In this document: positions 1-9,400 of the stretch, piece by piece
Position numbering within the stretch: the stretch's first letter is position 1
How the letters are laid out: the number at the start of each line of letters is the position of its first letter
NCBI RefSeq assembly: GCF_048569485.1
Contig: NC_134361.1
Span: 174,775,336 to 174,839,335 of the forward strand
DNA: 64,000 nt
Source of the DNA: Anomaloglossus baeobatrachus
Lineage: Eukaryota; Chordata; Amphibia; Anura; Aromobatidae
Reading direction: 5' to 3'
Notes under the pieces: model-generated
What the model was told of the DNA's origin: nothing
Seen by the model: the letters and a program-made list of their open reading frames with translations, nothing else
The model's database searches: none
Made by a program: the position numbers and the translations under genes

Positions 1-611
1 CCGCAGCAGAGGTGACTCTTGGTCTTCCTTTCCTGGGGCGGTCCTCATGTGAGCCAGTTTCTTTGTAGCGTTTGATGTTTTTTACCACTGCACTTGGGGA
101 CACTTTCAAAGTTTTCCCAATTTTTCGGACTGACTGACCTTCATTTCTTAAAGTAATGATGGCCACTCATTTTTCTTTACTTAGCTTCTTTTTTCTTGCC
201 ATAATAAAAATTCTAACAGTCTATTCAGTAGGACGATCAGCTGTGTATCCACCAGACTTCTGCACAACACAACTGATGGTCCCAACCCCATATATAAAGC
301 AAGAAATCCCACTTATTAAACCTGTCAGGGCACACCTGTGAAGTGAAAACCATTTCCGGTGACTACCTCTTGAAGCTCATCAAGAGAATACCAAGAGTGT
401 CCAAAGCAGTAATCAAAGCAAAAGGTGGCTACTTTGAAGAACCTAGAATATATGACATATTTTCAGTTGTTTCACACTTTTTTTGTTAAGTATTCCATTC
501 CACATGTGTTAATTCATAGTTTTGATGCCTTCAATGTGAATCTCCAATTTTCAGAGTCATGAAAATAAAGAAAACTCTTTGAATGAGAAGGTGTGTCCAA
601 ACCTTTGGTCT

Positions 612-615
<4 letters not shown>
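1..615 (-). mobile_element. Tc1/mariner element, 5' part, cut by window edge
   Basis: The reverse strand reads the N-terminal end of a Tc1-like transposase from an ATG at 202-200 down to position 1. It begins ARKKKLSKEK and continues with the paired helix-turn-helix region (LRNEGQSVRKIGKTLKV, then SAVVKNIKRYKETGSHEDRP), which in this family binds the terminal repeats. The usual Trp after SKEK is replaced by an in-frame TGA (plus-strand 167-169), so this copy cannot make a full transposase. Positions about 203-615 are the untranslated arm, ending in the terminal repeat AAGGTGTGTCCAAACCTTTG then GTCTGTAC, followed by the TA target dinucleotide at 616-617. The catalytic DDE part would lie left of the window. 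The family is common in fish and frog genomes. Confidence 0.85.

Positions 616-702
<87 letters not shown>
616..702. repeat. (TA)n microsatellite
   Basis: Nearly pure TA dinucleotides for about 85 bp, starting at the target site of the Tc1 element and running up to the LTR at 708. Confidence 0.95.
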
Positions 703-703
<1 letters not shown>

Positions 704-707
704 TATA

Positions 708-1808
708 TGACGCCCTGGCCTATCAAGTCTTCACAGGGTATTGTGCAATCTGCCCTACTGCATGATATCCAATCCTCCTTGGTTACGGATCCTGGTTCTG
801 TGGTGGTCCTAAGAGCTTAGCCAGTCAAAATCCTAGGACCACTTTGCACCATACCCACCAGACACACCATTGGGGGTCTGAAGGGAATAGGGCCGCCCAC
901 TGGGGGGGTTGGTAGGGGAAAGTGAAAAAGTGAAAAGGAGTTGAGCAGTGACTTTCAAGAGGAGAGGTCACAAGTTGAGTGGTGACTCTCGAAGTGAGAG
1001 GTCACAGGTTAGGAGCTGGGCTCCTCAGTTACTAGGTGGCAGACGTTGGTCTGGGCCTAGTAGAAGCTGGAACCCCGGTCACAGGGGATTGTGTCAAGGG
1101 GCACAGACTGCCGAGGAGGGCAGCCGGCGGCCTTGAGCCATCTCCGGGCAGGGGCCAGGGCACGATGGGGTACGTGGACCCTAGACCGGGAAGTAGCTTC
1201 AAGCATCCTGGTAATTTACCCGACGGGAGTGAAGTCTTCAAGATTCATCCCTCACCAACTCCAAAATCGGGGTACTAGCGCAACGAGGGGATAGGACTTT
1301 CCCACAATACAGTCCAGAAAATCCCAAGCATGAACCCTGAATGCAAGCTCACTCCGTTAGCCATACGGGTGAGCGGGACCCGATTAGTTCCTTACTATAG
1401 GGTCCAACAGTGAGAAGGTGCCACGGAAAAGGCCACAGGCTAACAAGCAACACCAAGAGCACGGATCCACGCGTGCTCCCTCCCTGCTACAGTGGTGCTC
1501 AGACTTCTGGTTTACAAGCTGTCGGTGTCAGTATTCTTGGACTGAGTGAGTACGCAGAAAACCCCTTCCTTTTCCCAACGGCACCCCATCACCAACACCA
1601 CCGGGCCCTGGGGCGCAACCCCCTACACACGGAGGGATTAAATATCTTGCTGCCATACCACCGCCACCGGGCTCCCCAACAGCAGCGGTACAGCATACCC
1701 CCCTTTTTTCTAATTCGAGTTTCCGCACGAACCCCCGGGCCTTGAGACCCCTCGAGCCACCGCGGTTCCGGATCTGAGCGGCTCAGCCGCTGAAACGGCG
1801 GCGGTACA
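708..1808 (+). mobile_element. Solo LTR, diverged (LTR family C)
   Basis: This stretch has the layout of the LTRs seen elsewhere in the window: a start like TGACGCCCTGGCC, a GACTGAGTGAGTAC block near 1540, a CCGGGCCCTGGGGCGCAACC block near 1600, a CTCGAGCCACCG block near 1750, and an end in CA at 1807-1808. It lies between TA- and CA/TA-rich microsatellites, so the target duplication cannot be read. No internal region adjoins it, so it is a solo LTR. It is an old fossil, clearly more diverged than the LTRs at 20518 or 44138. No coding capacity is expected; small open frames in it are chance. Confidence 0.6.
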
Positions 1809-1821
1809 CACACACACATAT

Positions 1822-1867
<46 letters not shown>

Positions 1868-1919
1868 TGTATATATATATACTGTATATATATATATATA
1901 TATATACATATATATAATA
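1809..1919. repeat. (CA)n/(TA)n microsatellite
   Basis: CA dinucleotides pass into TA dinucleotides with CTG interruptions. It directly follows the LTR end. Confidence 0.9.
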
Positions 1920-2170
1920 TAAAGCTGACTGTATGTATGTGTGTGTTTATGTGTTTATGTCCCATTAAAGAAATCTGCGCCAACGCATTTACAATCACAA
2001 AATTTTGCACAGACACCTCATGTGACTCAGGGAACGTCATAGACTATGTTTCTATGTTTTGAGAAGAAAATTTAACCCCGCGCTGTACAGTTATTCTATA
2101 AAAAACCTGCTTCCAATAAAGTCAATGGAGCTGGGAGTTACAGGTCATTAATAGGAGCTGTGATTGGTTG

Positions 2171-2171
<1 letters not shown>
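1920..2171. repeat. Interspersed repeat, possibly Helitron-like 5' part
   Basis: The block starts with ATATAAAGCTGACTGTATGT and continues with a phrase around 2015-2060 (GACTCAGGGAACGTCATAG) that I remember as recurrent in frog genomes. A start of this kind recurs at about 9605-9630 in front of the Tc1 element of unit 1. Assignment to Helitrons is from memory of similar starts and is not proven here. No gene is seen. Confidence 0.3.

Positions 2172-2203
<32 letters not shown>
2172..2203. repeat. (TA)n microsatellite
   Basis: About 16 TA dinucleotides. Confidence 0.95.
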
Positions 2204-2208
<5 letters not shown>

Positions 2209-2509
2209 CATATGCACCAGAGGATCCTGACAGTGTGCAGTGAGTGCGCTGTGATAATTCAGAAGTTTGCAGTCACATTCTCACACTAGATACGGGGGGA
2301 GTACCAAGCGAAAGGAAATCCTGTATCTAGGTTGAGGGACCCCGGGGCCTACCGCTGGTCCCTGGGGTCCCTCACCAGCCTATATAGGTTCTGCACCCAG
2401 TGCTTTTTTTGTGGTGGTACGTGCCGGTAAGCTGGGTGCTGAGCTGAGAGAAAGAGGCTGTTTTCCTCATCACCCAGAACATAGAAAAGCTGGGAGCTGA
2501 GGAAAAGTG

Positions 2510-2645
2510 TCCAGAGTAATTATCCTGTACCCCATGTGGCTTATCCTGTACCGAGTATCAAGCGTCAGTATCCTGTAACCCCAGTGACAGTGTCAGTATC
2601 CTGTACCCCCAGTGTCATTATCCTGTACCTCTAGTGTCAGTATGT
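2510..2645 (-). repeat. Decayed 28-bp minisatellite
   Basis: Four to five diverged copies of TTATCCTGTACCCCCAGTGT separated by GTCA-rich links. This is the reverse complement of the array at 50131-51617, so the same satellite lies on both sides of the triplicated region. Confidence 0.75.
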
Positions 2646-2719
2646 GATCTGACATATTAGCAGATGCATATTTGCCCTAATAGCTGCTCCCTACCCATAC
2701 TTGTGCTCTAAAATTGTGT

Positions 2720-2759
2720 AATATGAAAGTAATAAAAAACAATTTATTACTTTCATATT
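2720..2759. repeat. 17-bp-arm hairpin
   Basis: AATATGAAAGTAATAAA at 2720-2736 is exactly complementary to 2743-2759, with a 6-base loop. It is perhaps the centre of an old small inverted-repeat element. Confidence 0.8.
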
Positions 2760-3284
2760 TCCTATGTAGATTACAGAGCCGCTGGCCCCATGGGCGGCGC
2801 CTTGCCCTATGGGCGTCAGCATACTTTCCGTAGTATCACGCCCCTCATTCTATCCTGCGCACGTTTATACTTACCATTGCGGCAAACTTCTCTTCTGTGT
2901 TCTCTTATCAGTTTCAGACGCGCACTGCCCGTCTGAAGCCAGTGAGTGAATCCTCCTCAATCTAAGCCGCCGGCGCCTGAAAGCACCCACCCCTCGCTCC
3001 TCAGAGAGATGCGTACCAGCAAATATTTTTTTACAAAAAAAGCACTGTCTGCACCTATTGACTTCTATGGGGCTTTAGATCCAGGGTCAAGTTCAGGTGC
3101 CAAGCTGAACTTTTAACTACAGTTTGGCAGAACCCAGTGAACACGAACATCCTGGAGTCCGCTCATCCCTACTCCCGAATACTCCCTCCAGTCACTTATC
3201 ATTATATAACATAATTCTATACAGTAAAGTCACAACCAGACATAGAGACGGTCAATATGATTTATTTTTCTGAATATTTTGTCT

Positions 3285-3494
3285 AAATTCCCTATCAGAA
3301 TGTCTTTTGAATGTGGGAGGAAACCGGAGAACCCGGAGGAAACCCACGCAAACACAGGGAGAACATACAAACTCCTTGCAGATGGCGTCCTTGGTGGGCT
3401 TTGAACCCAGGACCTCAGCGCTGCAAGACTGCAGTGCTAAACACTGAGCCACCACAAGACTGCAGTGCTAACCACTGAGCCACCGTGCCGCCCG
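3285..3494 (-). mobile_element. tRNA-derived SINE (V-SINE type), unit 1
   Basis: Read on the minus strand it starts GGGCGGCACGGTGGCTCAG and has an A-box-like TGGCTCAGTGGTTAGCAC, a B-box-like GGGTTCAAAGCCC, and then the conserved core with GTTTGCGTGGGTTTCCTCCG and ATTCAAAAGACATTCTG. This is the architecture of vertebrate V-SINEs. The copy has a roughly 27-bp tandem duplication of its tRNA-like head (CAAGACTGCAGTGCTAA repeated at 3423-3473) that units 2 and 3 lack. Confidence 0.8.
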
Positions 3495-4731
3495 TATGTG
3501 GAATATGTGAGAACATCGTCTGGAGCTGCAGCTGATCTCAGGATCTCTGCATATGATGGATCTGTCTTCATGGAGCCGATGAGAATCTGTGGATCTTGAT
3601 GGAAATGACCTGGAACTTGTGTAGATTTCTGGAAAGAGAAGACGACAAGATATTACATCCCATCAACAGATTCCTAAAGAAAATACAAAGGAGCTGAAGA
3701 CTGGAAGAGAAGAAGCAAATTCTAATATGTACTTACATGAAGCGCAGGTCGCTCTGATCCAATTCCTCAATGGTTTATAGACTTGGACCTTCTGTCTGTA
3801 AAAAAGAAAAAAAACAACAATAAGTATTATATTACATGTCATATACAGATCATGGGGCGGAGAGAAGAGGAAATGAGGGGAACTCACCATCCGCTGTTTT
3901 GGGATGTCCACGTTCATGGTCCTTCATGCTTGGTGAGAAGTGACCAAAGAGACCAGAACAACAGGAAGATAAAGAGGATTTATTTCCAGCCTTCAAAATA
4001 ATGCAGATTTCTATAAAGAGAAAATGACAAATCATTATATCCAGTGGCGCAACTAGAGTTCGATAGGCCCCGCTGTAAGATTTGGACCTGACCTCCCCTC
4101 CAGCTTTCCCATGCTCTGCTTTACTACTTTTCCATGCTTTGCTATACCTCTTTCCCTCAGCACACAGCTTTCCTAATGCTCTGCTTTATATCTTTTCCTC
4201 AGTTGACAGCACCAGTGAGGAATAATTTCTAAAACGTAACTTTTAATCTTAGTTATTAAAATGAAAGAATATTAAAATGCATAAGGGTTTGGATCACCCT
4301 GTGGGTAGCCAAGGCCCGTATTTTTACATTAAATCGGGATACCATTGGACAACTGCCATACAGGGACAAAAAGGTGTGTTAAGATAATAAGGCTTCGCAC
4401 TGCACAGCAAAGAAGGGAAAAACGGACAGTGGTCCTACTATTACCGTGTATTATGTGTACATACAGTTTTAAATCCCCTAGTTACTGGCAACAACCACAG
4501 TAGCCCTATAACCTTATTCAGTGATTAAACACACAGATAAATAAGCAAACAATGGAAGGATCTCACCCATTTCGATGATCTTCCTAATTTTTGCACAGCA
4601 TATTGATACTGGAGGGGTCACAGCGGGGCTTGAAGTCCGGGCTTGGTGTAACTTGCCCTATGCCCCCTTGACTCCCGTCCTTACAAGGACGGTCCACATC
4701 TGAACCTAAGTCCTTATGTACACCCGCCCCA

Positions 4732-4788
4732 CATGCCTCCCGACGCGTTTCGTCACAAGATGGTGACTCCTCAGGGGACCAGGGCATG
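4732..4788 (-). ncRNA. Hammerhead-ribozyme-like motif, left arm of foldback
   Basis: Mirror copy of the plus-strand motif at 4913-4969. The minus strand has the same CTGAGGA core, GTCAC/GTGAC helix II, GAAA, ACGCGTC and helix I pairing. Confidence 0.7.
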
Positions 4789-4912
4789 AAAGAGAAATAT
4801 GGAGGGCCAAAAAGTAGTGTGGCACCTGCAAGGTCCATACACCAAATGCTGCAATTTGGTGTATGGACCTTGCAGGTGCCACACTACTTTTTGGCCCTCC
4901 ATATTTCTCTTT

Positions 4913-4969
4913 CATGCCCTGGTCCCCTGAGGAGTCACCATCTTGTGACGAAACGCGTCGGGAGGCATG
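4913..4969 (+). ncRNA. Hammerhead-ribozyme-like motif, right arm of foldback
   Basis: The order is that of a type I hammerhead: helix I strand (CATGCC 4913-4918, internal loop CTGGT, CCC 4924-4926), core CTGAGGA 4927-4933, helix II GTCAC 4934-4938 with loop CATCTT and GTGAC 4945-4949, GAAA 4950-4953, CGC, then the cleavage triplet GTC 4957-4959, then the second helix I strand GGG 4960-4962, A, GGCATG 4964-4969. Both helix I segments pair perfectly. Helix III is reduced to the self-complementary ACGCGT, so a single molecule could hardly form it but two molecules or tandem copies could pair. Minimal helix III is known from Penelope-associated and retrozyme hammerheads. Cleavage activity is inference. 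Confidence 0.75.
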
Positions 4970-6549
4970 TGGGGCGGGTGTACATAAGGACTTAGGTTCA
5001 GATGTGGACCGTCCTTGTAAGGACGGGAGTCAAGGGGGCATAGGGCAAGTTACACCAAGCCCGGACTTCAAGCCCCGCTGTGACCCCTCCAGTATCAATA
5101 TGCTGTGCAAAAATTAGGAAGATCATCGAAATGGGTGAGATCCTTCCATTGTTTGCTTATTTATCTGTGTGTTTAATCACTGAATAAGGTTATAGGGCTA
5201 CTGTGGTTGTTGCCAGTAACTAGGGGATTTAAAACTGTATGTACACATAATACACGGTAATAGTAGGACCACTGTCCGTTTTTCCCTTCTTTGCTGTGCA
5301 GTGCGAAGCCTTATTATCTTAACACACCTTTTTGTCCCTGTATGGCAGTTGTCCAATGGTATCCCGATTTAATGTAAAAATACGGGCCTTGGCTACCCAC
5401 AGGGTGATCCAAACCCTTATGCATTTTAATATTCTTTCATTTTAATAACTAAGATTAAAAGTTACGTTTTAGAAATTATTCCTCACTGGTGCTGTCAACT
5501 GATAAATTGTGAGCAATTGTCCTTGTAGAATCACCAATGGTGAATCTAGTTGCTGAAAATCATATCTTTTCCTCAGCACCCAGCTTTCCTATGCTCTGCT
5601 ATATGTATTTCTCTCAGCATCCAGCTTTCCCATGCTTTGCTATACATCTTTTCCCTCACCACCCAGCTTTCCTATCATCTGCTATATATCTTTCAGAACC
5701 CAGCTTTCCCATGATATCAGAACATGAGAAAGTTGGGTGCTGTGAGAAAGATGTATAGCAGAGCATGGGAAAGCTGGGTGATGAAAGAAAAATGTATAGC
5801 AGAGCATGGGAAAGCTGGGTGATGAAATAAAAATGTATAGCAAAGCATGGGAAAGCTGGATGCTGAAAGATGTATAGCAGAGCATGGAAAAGCTGGGTGC
5901 TGAGAGAAATATGTATAGAGTAGAGCATGGGAAAGCTGGGTGATGAAAGAAAGATGTATAGCAAAGCATGGGAAGGTTGGGTGATGCAGAAAAGCACTTC
6001 TTTCACTCAGTAACCAACTTTCCTACCCCATGCTTGTATCTTTGTCCCTATTCTGGTGTTATATAGCACCCTGTACTCCCCCAGGCCCCGCAGGGGTCCC
6101 GACCATGATCGTTCCGCCCCTGATTGTATCATATGAATAAATTTCTAGTAAAATGAGCTGGAGACTAAAAGAAATTGAATCCTAATATTTACTTACATGA
6201 AGTTGTTCTGATCTAATTATTCTTTGTTTTCCAAACTTTTTTGACTTTCCTTCTAGAAAGAGGAGAAAGCAGCGATTATTTCTCTGTTACATGTAATATA
6301 CATATCACTGGACAGAGGCAGTGAGTGGTGACTTACCGTCCGGTGTTTGGGGGACGTCCTGTGTTTAGCCCTTCATGTTAGATATTGACCAAAGCTGATG
6401 GTAACTAGAGAACAGAACAGCAAGAAGTTAAAGGTGATTTATTTATTTTTTACAGCCTTCAAATTAGTTGTAATGAATGCAGGGTCCTTACCTGGGCTGG
6501 AATTCAAGATGGTCTCCTCCACTGCCCGCACCATGAACATCTTAAGATG

Positions 6550-8741
6550 TTATTGTGGTGCGCGTCTGAAGCAGTGGTTACGGCACAGGGGGCAGTGAGG
6601 GCTGGAGCGCAACCAGTCAGAAATGCAACCCGGATGGAAGAAGTGGTTGCACGGGATGACTGTGAGCTGCTCTCCGATCTGATAGTCCTCCATACATATG
6701 GGACATCTCTCGCCCTGCTCCTGTGGGGTTACATTCCTTGTTGGGAGTCTCGCAATTTGGCGAGCTCTCCAGCTAACCCTACCACGCCTTCTCCTCGGCA
6801 CAGGTACATTTTGTACAGGTGGCTCCACCTGTGGCACTGGTGGTGGGATCACAGGCTCTGCCTGCGGTTGAATAGGTGCGTGGATGGATGGTGACGGCCC
6901 GGCAGGGGCTGGTCTAGGAGGAGAGCGGCTTCTTTCTCTACTCCTTCCCCTGCTGCCCTCTGCTGTTGAGCTGGAGGGCCCGGCAGGGGCTGGTCTAGGA
7001 GGAGAGCGGCTTCTTTCTCTGCTCCTGCCCCTGCTGCCCTCCACTGTTGAGCTGGAGGGCTCGGCAAGGGCTGGTCTAGGAGGAGAGCGGCTTCTTTCTC
7101 TGCTCCTGCCCCTGCTGCCCTCCACTGTTGAGCTGGAGGGCCCGGCAGGGGCTGGTCTAGGAGGAGAGCAGCGTCTTTCTCTACTCCTGCCACTGCTGCC
7201 CTCCGCTGTTGTGCTGGAGGGCCCGGCAGAGGCTGGTCTTAGAGGTGAGCGGCTTCTTTCCCTGTCCTCTTCTTGTCCCCTACGGTGTAGAGGATCTCTG
7301 GCAGGTCTCCCTCTCCTCTCAGTGACAGCATTGCTGTCTCTCTGACGTCCAGTGGTAGGTCTTCTCTGATGTCTTTCTTGAGACCTCAACCTATGGACAG
7401 TTATGGCTTGACCTATAAAGAAATGATAAATTATCATGATTATTTCCAATTTTGTCAAACACGTATGGCCTTTAGGGATCGGCCCATCTGCTGCTGTGGT
7501 GTTTAGGGAGAGGAGAACACTAGAAAAAATTGCCTTATTTTGGACTTTAGTTTACCTGCAGTGTCTGTCCTAAAATGTGGCCCATCATACACCATGATAT
7601 CTCCTCCCAGGAATGCCCTATAGCAGAAGTCTCAAACATGCAGCTGCGGGCTGCATGCGGCCCCTCAGGCTGCTTCTTGCGGCCCGGAGGCACGTAGACC
7701 CAGTAACGATTGCAGCCGGTGCAGGGGCCGCAGCCATCAGCGCTTTATTTCAGATGAACGTTTTTCTGGAGCTGTGAGGTCGAGCTCTCTCTGCACAACT
7801 CAATGCCAGCCACCAGCCAATCAGAGGCAAACAAATGACCCATTTGATCTCAGTTGCTTGCCTCTGATTGGCCAGTGGCTGCTATTGGAATAGTTGTGCA
7901 GAGAGAACTTGACTTGTGCAGCGCCGGCAGAACGTTCATCTGAATTTCAGATGAAGCGCTGACAATGGCTGCAAACATTACCAGATCCATGTGCCTGCAG
8001 GCCGCATGAAGCAGGAAAGAGGATGCCGAGGGAACGGAGGACAGGTGGTAAGCGGAATATTTTGATGTGTGTGTGTGTGTGTGTAGAATAGCACAACAGG
8101 GGACTAGGATGGGAAATTGCTACAAGAAGAGGTCTAGTAAAGGGGACATTACTACAAGAAGAGGACCTGCATGGGCGCATTACTACAGGATGGGCACAAG
8201 GATGGGACACATTACTTCAGGACGGGGACCAAGATGGGCACATTACTACAAGATGAGGACCAGGATGGGCTCATTACCACAGGATGAGGACCAGGATACG
8301 GCACATTATAACAAGAAGGGGACAATGATGGGCACATTACTACAGGATGAGGACCACAATGGGGTACATTACTACGGGATGGGGACAAAGATGGGCACAT
8401 TACTACAGGATGGGGACAAGGATGGGCACATTACTACAGGATGACGAACACAATGGGGCACATTACTACGGGACAGGGCCAGGGACTGGGCACAGGGGCA
8501 CCTTACTACAAGAAGGGGACAAGAATGGGGACAAGACTGGGCACATTACTACAGAATTGGGAGCAGGATAGTGACATTACTAATAGATGAGGACCAGGAT
8601 TGGAACACTACTTCAAAATGTTGGCAAAAATTACTATATGTTGCCAATTGTAAAACTGTATTACTTACAAAAAGGGGATCAAATATATAAAAAAACTTGA
8701 TTTTTATTTTTTTTTTTTACCAGCAAAAATGTGTGTGTATG

Positions 8742-8789
<48 letters not shown>

Positions 8790-9097
8790 TTGTTTTTTTT
8801 AAACAAAAATCTGTACATTGTTCTAATAAACTAAAAAAAGTTCAAACATGTTGATCCAAAACTGTATAGAAAAAAAATATGGTACCAATAAAAACGTCAC
8901 TTTGTCCTGAAAAGAGTGCGGCCCCCAATTGTTTTTTTTTCTGTGTGGCCCTTATACCCGGCCGAGTTTGAGACCCCTGCCCTATAGGGTGTGAATATTA
9001 TCTATTGTCCCCAAATATTTCTCTTACCTCGATTTTGTGGTCGGCGCAGCCATGCTTCATTGTCAGCAATCAGCTGACGCAGCTCCCGGGCACTCAT
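6550..9097 (-). CDS. RING-H2 finger protein, Arg/Ser-repeat type, unit 1 (two coding exons)
   Basis: Coding exon 1 is 9097-9028 (MSARELRQLIADNEAWLRR...), ending at a GTAAGAG donor. Exon 2 is 7412-6550 after a TTTCTTTATAG acceptor. The junction splits a Gly codon and keeps the frame, giving 310 aa. Residues about 70-195 are four copies of a 27-residue unit (SPPRPAPAGPSSSTVEGSRG plus RSRERSR) and a partial fifth. A basic linker PRRRRGR follows, then a RING-H2 finger at about 256-298 (CPICMEDY, 14 residues from Cys2 to Cys3, CNHFFHPGC, CPLCR). The spacing fits the C3H2C3 pattern of E3 ubiquitin ligases that bind an E2 and zinc. The substrate is unknown. The Arg/Ser repeat suggests a nuclear or RNA-associated location (inference). 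The stop is followed about 100 bp on by AATAAA (plus-strand tttatt 6438-6443). A GTAAGG donor at 6491 lies after the stop. Intron 1 houses a hAT element. Confidence 0.8.
7624..8979 (+). mobile_element. Non-autonomous hAT element with 31-bp minisatellite, unit 1
   Basis: The ends are CAGAAGTCTCAAAC and, inverted, CAGGGGTCTCAAACTCGG. They are flanked by the perfect 8-bp duplication CCCTATAG (7616-7623, 8980-8987). A GC-rich left part forms an imperfect foldback around 7840 (CAGATGAACGTT..CCAATCAGAGGCAA and complement). Then 8090-8590 is a 31-bp tandem repeat (GGGCACATTACTACAGGATG plus GGGACAAGGAT). A TG and a TA microsatellite lie at 8066-8083 and 8745-8783. There is no transposase. It sits in intron 1 of the RING gene and is shared by all three units. 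Confidence 0.88.
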
Positions 9098-9269
9098 GTC
9101 TTAGTTACCTGAAGCTGATAGAATTTGGAGAACTGGGCTCTCCGGGCACCGGTATTATTGTGCCCTGATCAAAGATCAATAACAAGTAATAGGAAGTAAA
9201 CACTAGATGTGGAGCACAAACTAGATCACTCTTCCAGAACCAAAGTGAAGTTTCAGCAAAAGCATCAAC

Positions 9270-9400
9270 TCAAGAAATGGCAGTGATGTCACTGTGCAGG
9301 GGGCTTCTATACCCTCCGGCATTCCATTCCATTATGACATCATCATGAAGAACCCCGAGCATTGTGACATCACAGCAGCCGGGCCGCCATGTTTGCTGCC
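9270..9400 (-). promoter_or_regulatory. Candidate RING-gene promoter, unit 1
   Basis: Upstream of the start codon lie three CRE/ATF-like octamers, TGATGTCA at 9285, TGACATCA at 9335 and 9368, a YY1-like GCCGCCATGTT at 9387-9397, and a TATA-like GGTATAGAAG between the CREs (plus-strand cttctatacc, about 9304-9313). The block is kept in all three units. Function is inferred from motifs only. Confidence 0.45.

Larger units (their letters stand above)
2204..2919. other. Gene-free left flank of the tandem array
   Basis: No gene is seen. Within it, 2420-2500 holds decayed copies of the 39-bp AAGCTGGGTGCTGAG minisatellite, and 2510-2645 decayed copies of the 28-bp minisatellite that is abundant at 50131-51617. 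A short hairpin lies at 2720-2759. From about 2920 the sequence becomes identical in type to the starts of units 2 and 3. Confidence 0.6.
4203..5561. mobile_element. Foldback (palindromic) element carrying two hammerhead motifs
   Basis: Positions 4200-4847 are almost perfectly complementary to 4854-5501, with a 6-base loop centred between 4850 and 4851. A unique tail of about 60 bp (5502-5561) follows. The insertion is flanked by a 15-bp direct repeat ATATCTTTTCCTCAG (4188-4202 and 5562-5576). The insertion-free site is visible in units 2 and 3, so the boundaries are direct observation. A 15-bp duplication fits endonuclease-primed reverse transcription (LINE- or Penelope-type) better than cut-and-paste transposition. 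Both arms contain a hammerhead-like motif, plus strand 4913-4969 and minus strand 4732-4788. Mirror-image open frames of 84 aa at 4584-4838 and 4863-5117 only reflect the palindrome. Confidence 0.8.
4044..6122 (+). mobile_element. Non-autonomous hAT element with inverted 39-bp minisatellite, unit 1
   Basis: The termini CAGTGGCG..AAC and, inverted, CAGGGGCGGAAC are hAT-like. The element is flanked by an 8-bp target duplication (ATTATATC at 4036-4043, ATTGTATC at 6123-6130; one later change). Inside are 37-40-bp units (ATGTATAGCAGAGCATGGG then AAAGCTGGGTGATGAAAG) in one orientation at about 5562-5710 and the opposite at 5711-5990. No transposase is present. The foldback element 4203-5561 is inserted into it in this unit only. 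The same element occupies the same site in units 2 and 3. Confidence 0.85.
3737..6404 (-). other. Decayed exon-like blocks downstream of the RING gene, unit 1
   Basis: Four minus-strand blocks are bounded by good splice sites: 6337-6404 (CTCTAG acceptor, GTAAGTC donor), 6198-6252 (TTTCTAG acceptor, GTAAGTA donor), about 3898-3955 (GTGAGTT donor) and 3737-3795 (TTTTACAG acceptor, GTAAGTA donor). The first pair resembles the second pair base for base in many places (GGACGTCC..AAACACCGGACG against GGACATCC..AAACAGCGGATG), so they look like an older duplication. No frame stays open across joined blocks. They may be non-coding exons or relics of a paralogue. Splice sites are kept in all three units. 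Confidence 0.35.

Noticed and set aside
4584-5117. Identical 84-aa frames in opposite orientation, possibly a duplicated gene
   Set aside because: Mirror images produced by the palindrome; no start context, domain or other support.
5656-6006. Open frames with HPAFPCFAIH-like repeats, also at 22876-23578 and 32658-33478
   Set aside because: By-products of the 39-bp minisatellite inside the hAT element, present on both strands.
6884-7345. 153-aa plus-strand frame opposite the RING exon (and 24458-24919)
   Set aside because: Antisense shadow of the Arg/Ser repeat; the minus-strand frame has the RING finger, splice sites and stop.
7566-7579. Possible 14-base micro-exon in the RING gene intron (AG..GT bounded)
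   Set aside because: Including it would shift the frame, while direct joining of exons 1 and 2 keeps it open in all three units.
8067-8444. GHITTGWGQ-type repeated frames, also 25597-26199 and 35458-35835
   Set aside because: By-products of the 31-bp minisatellite.
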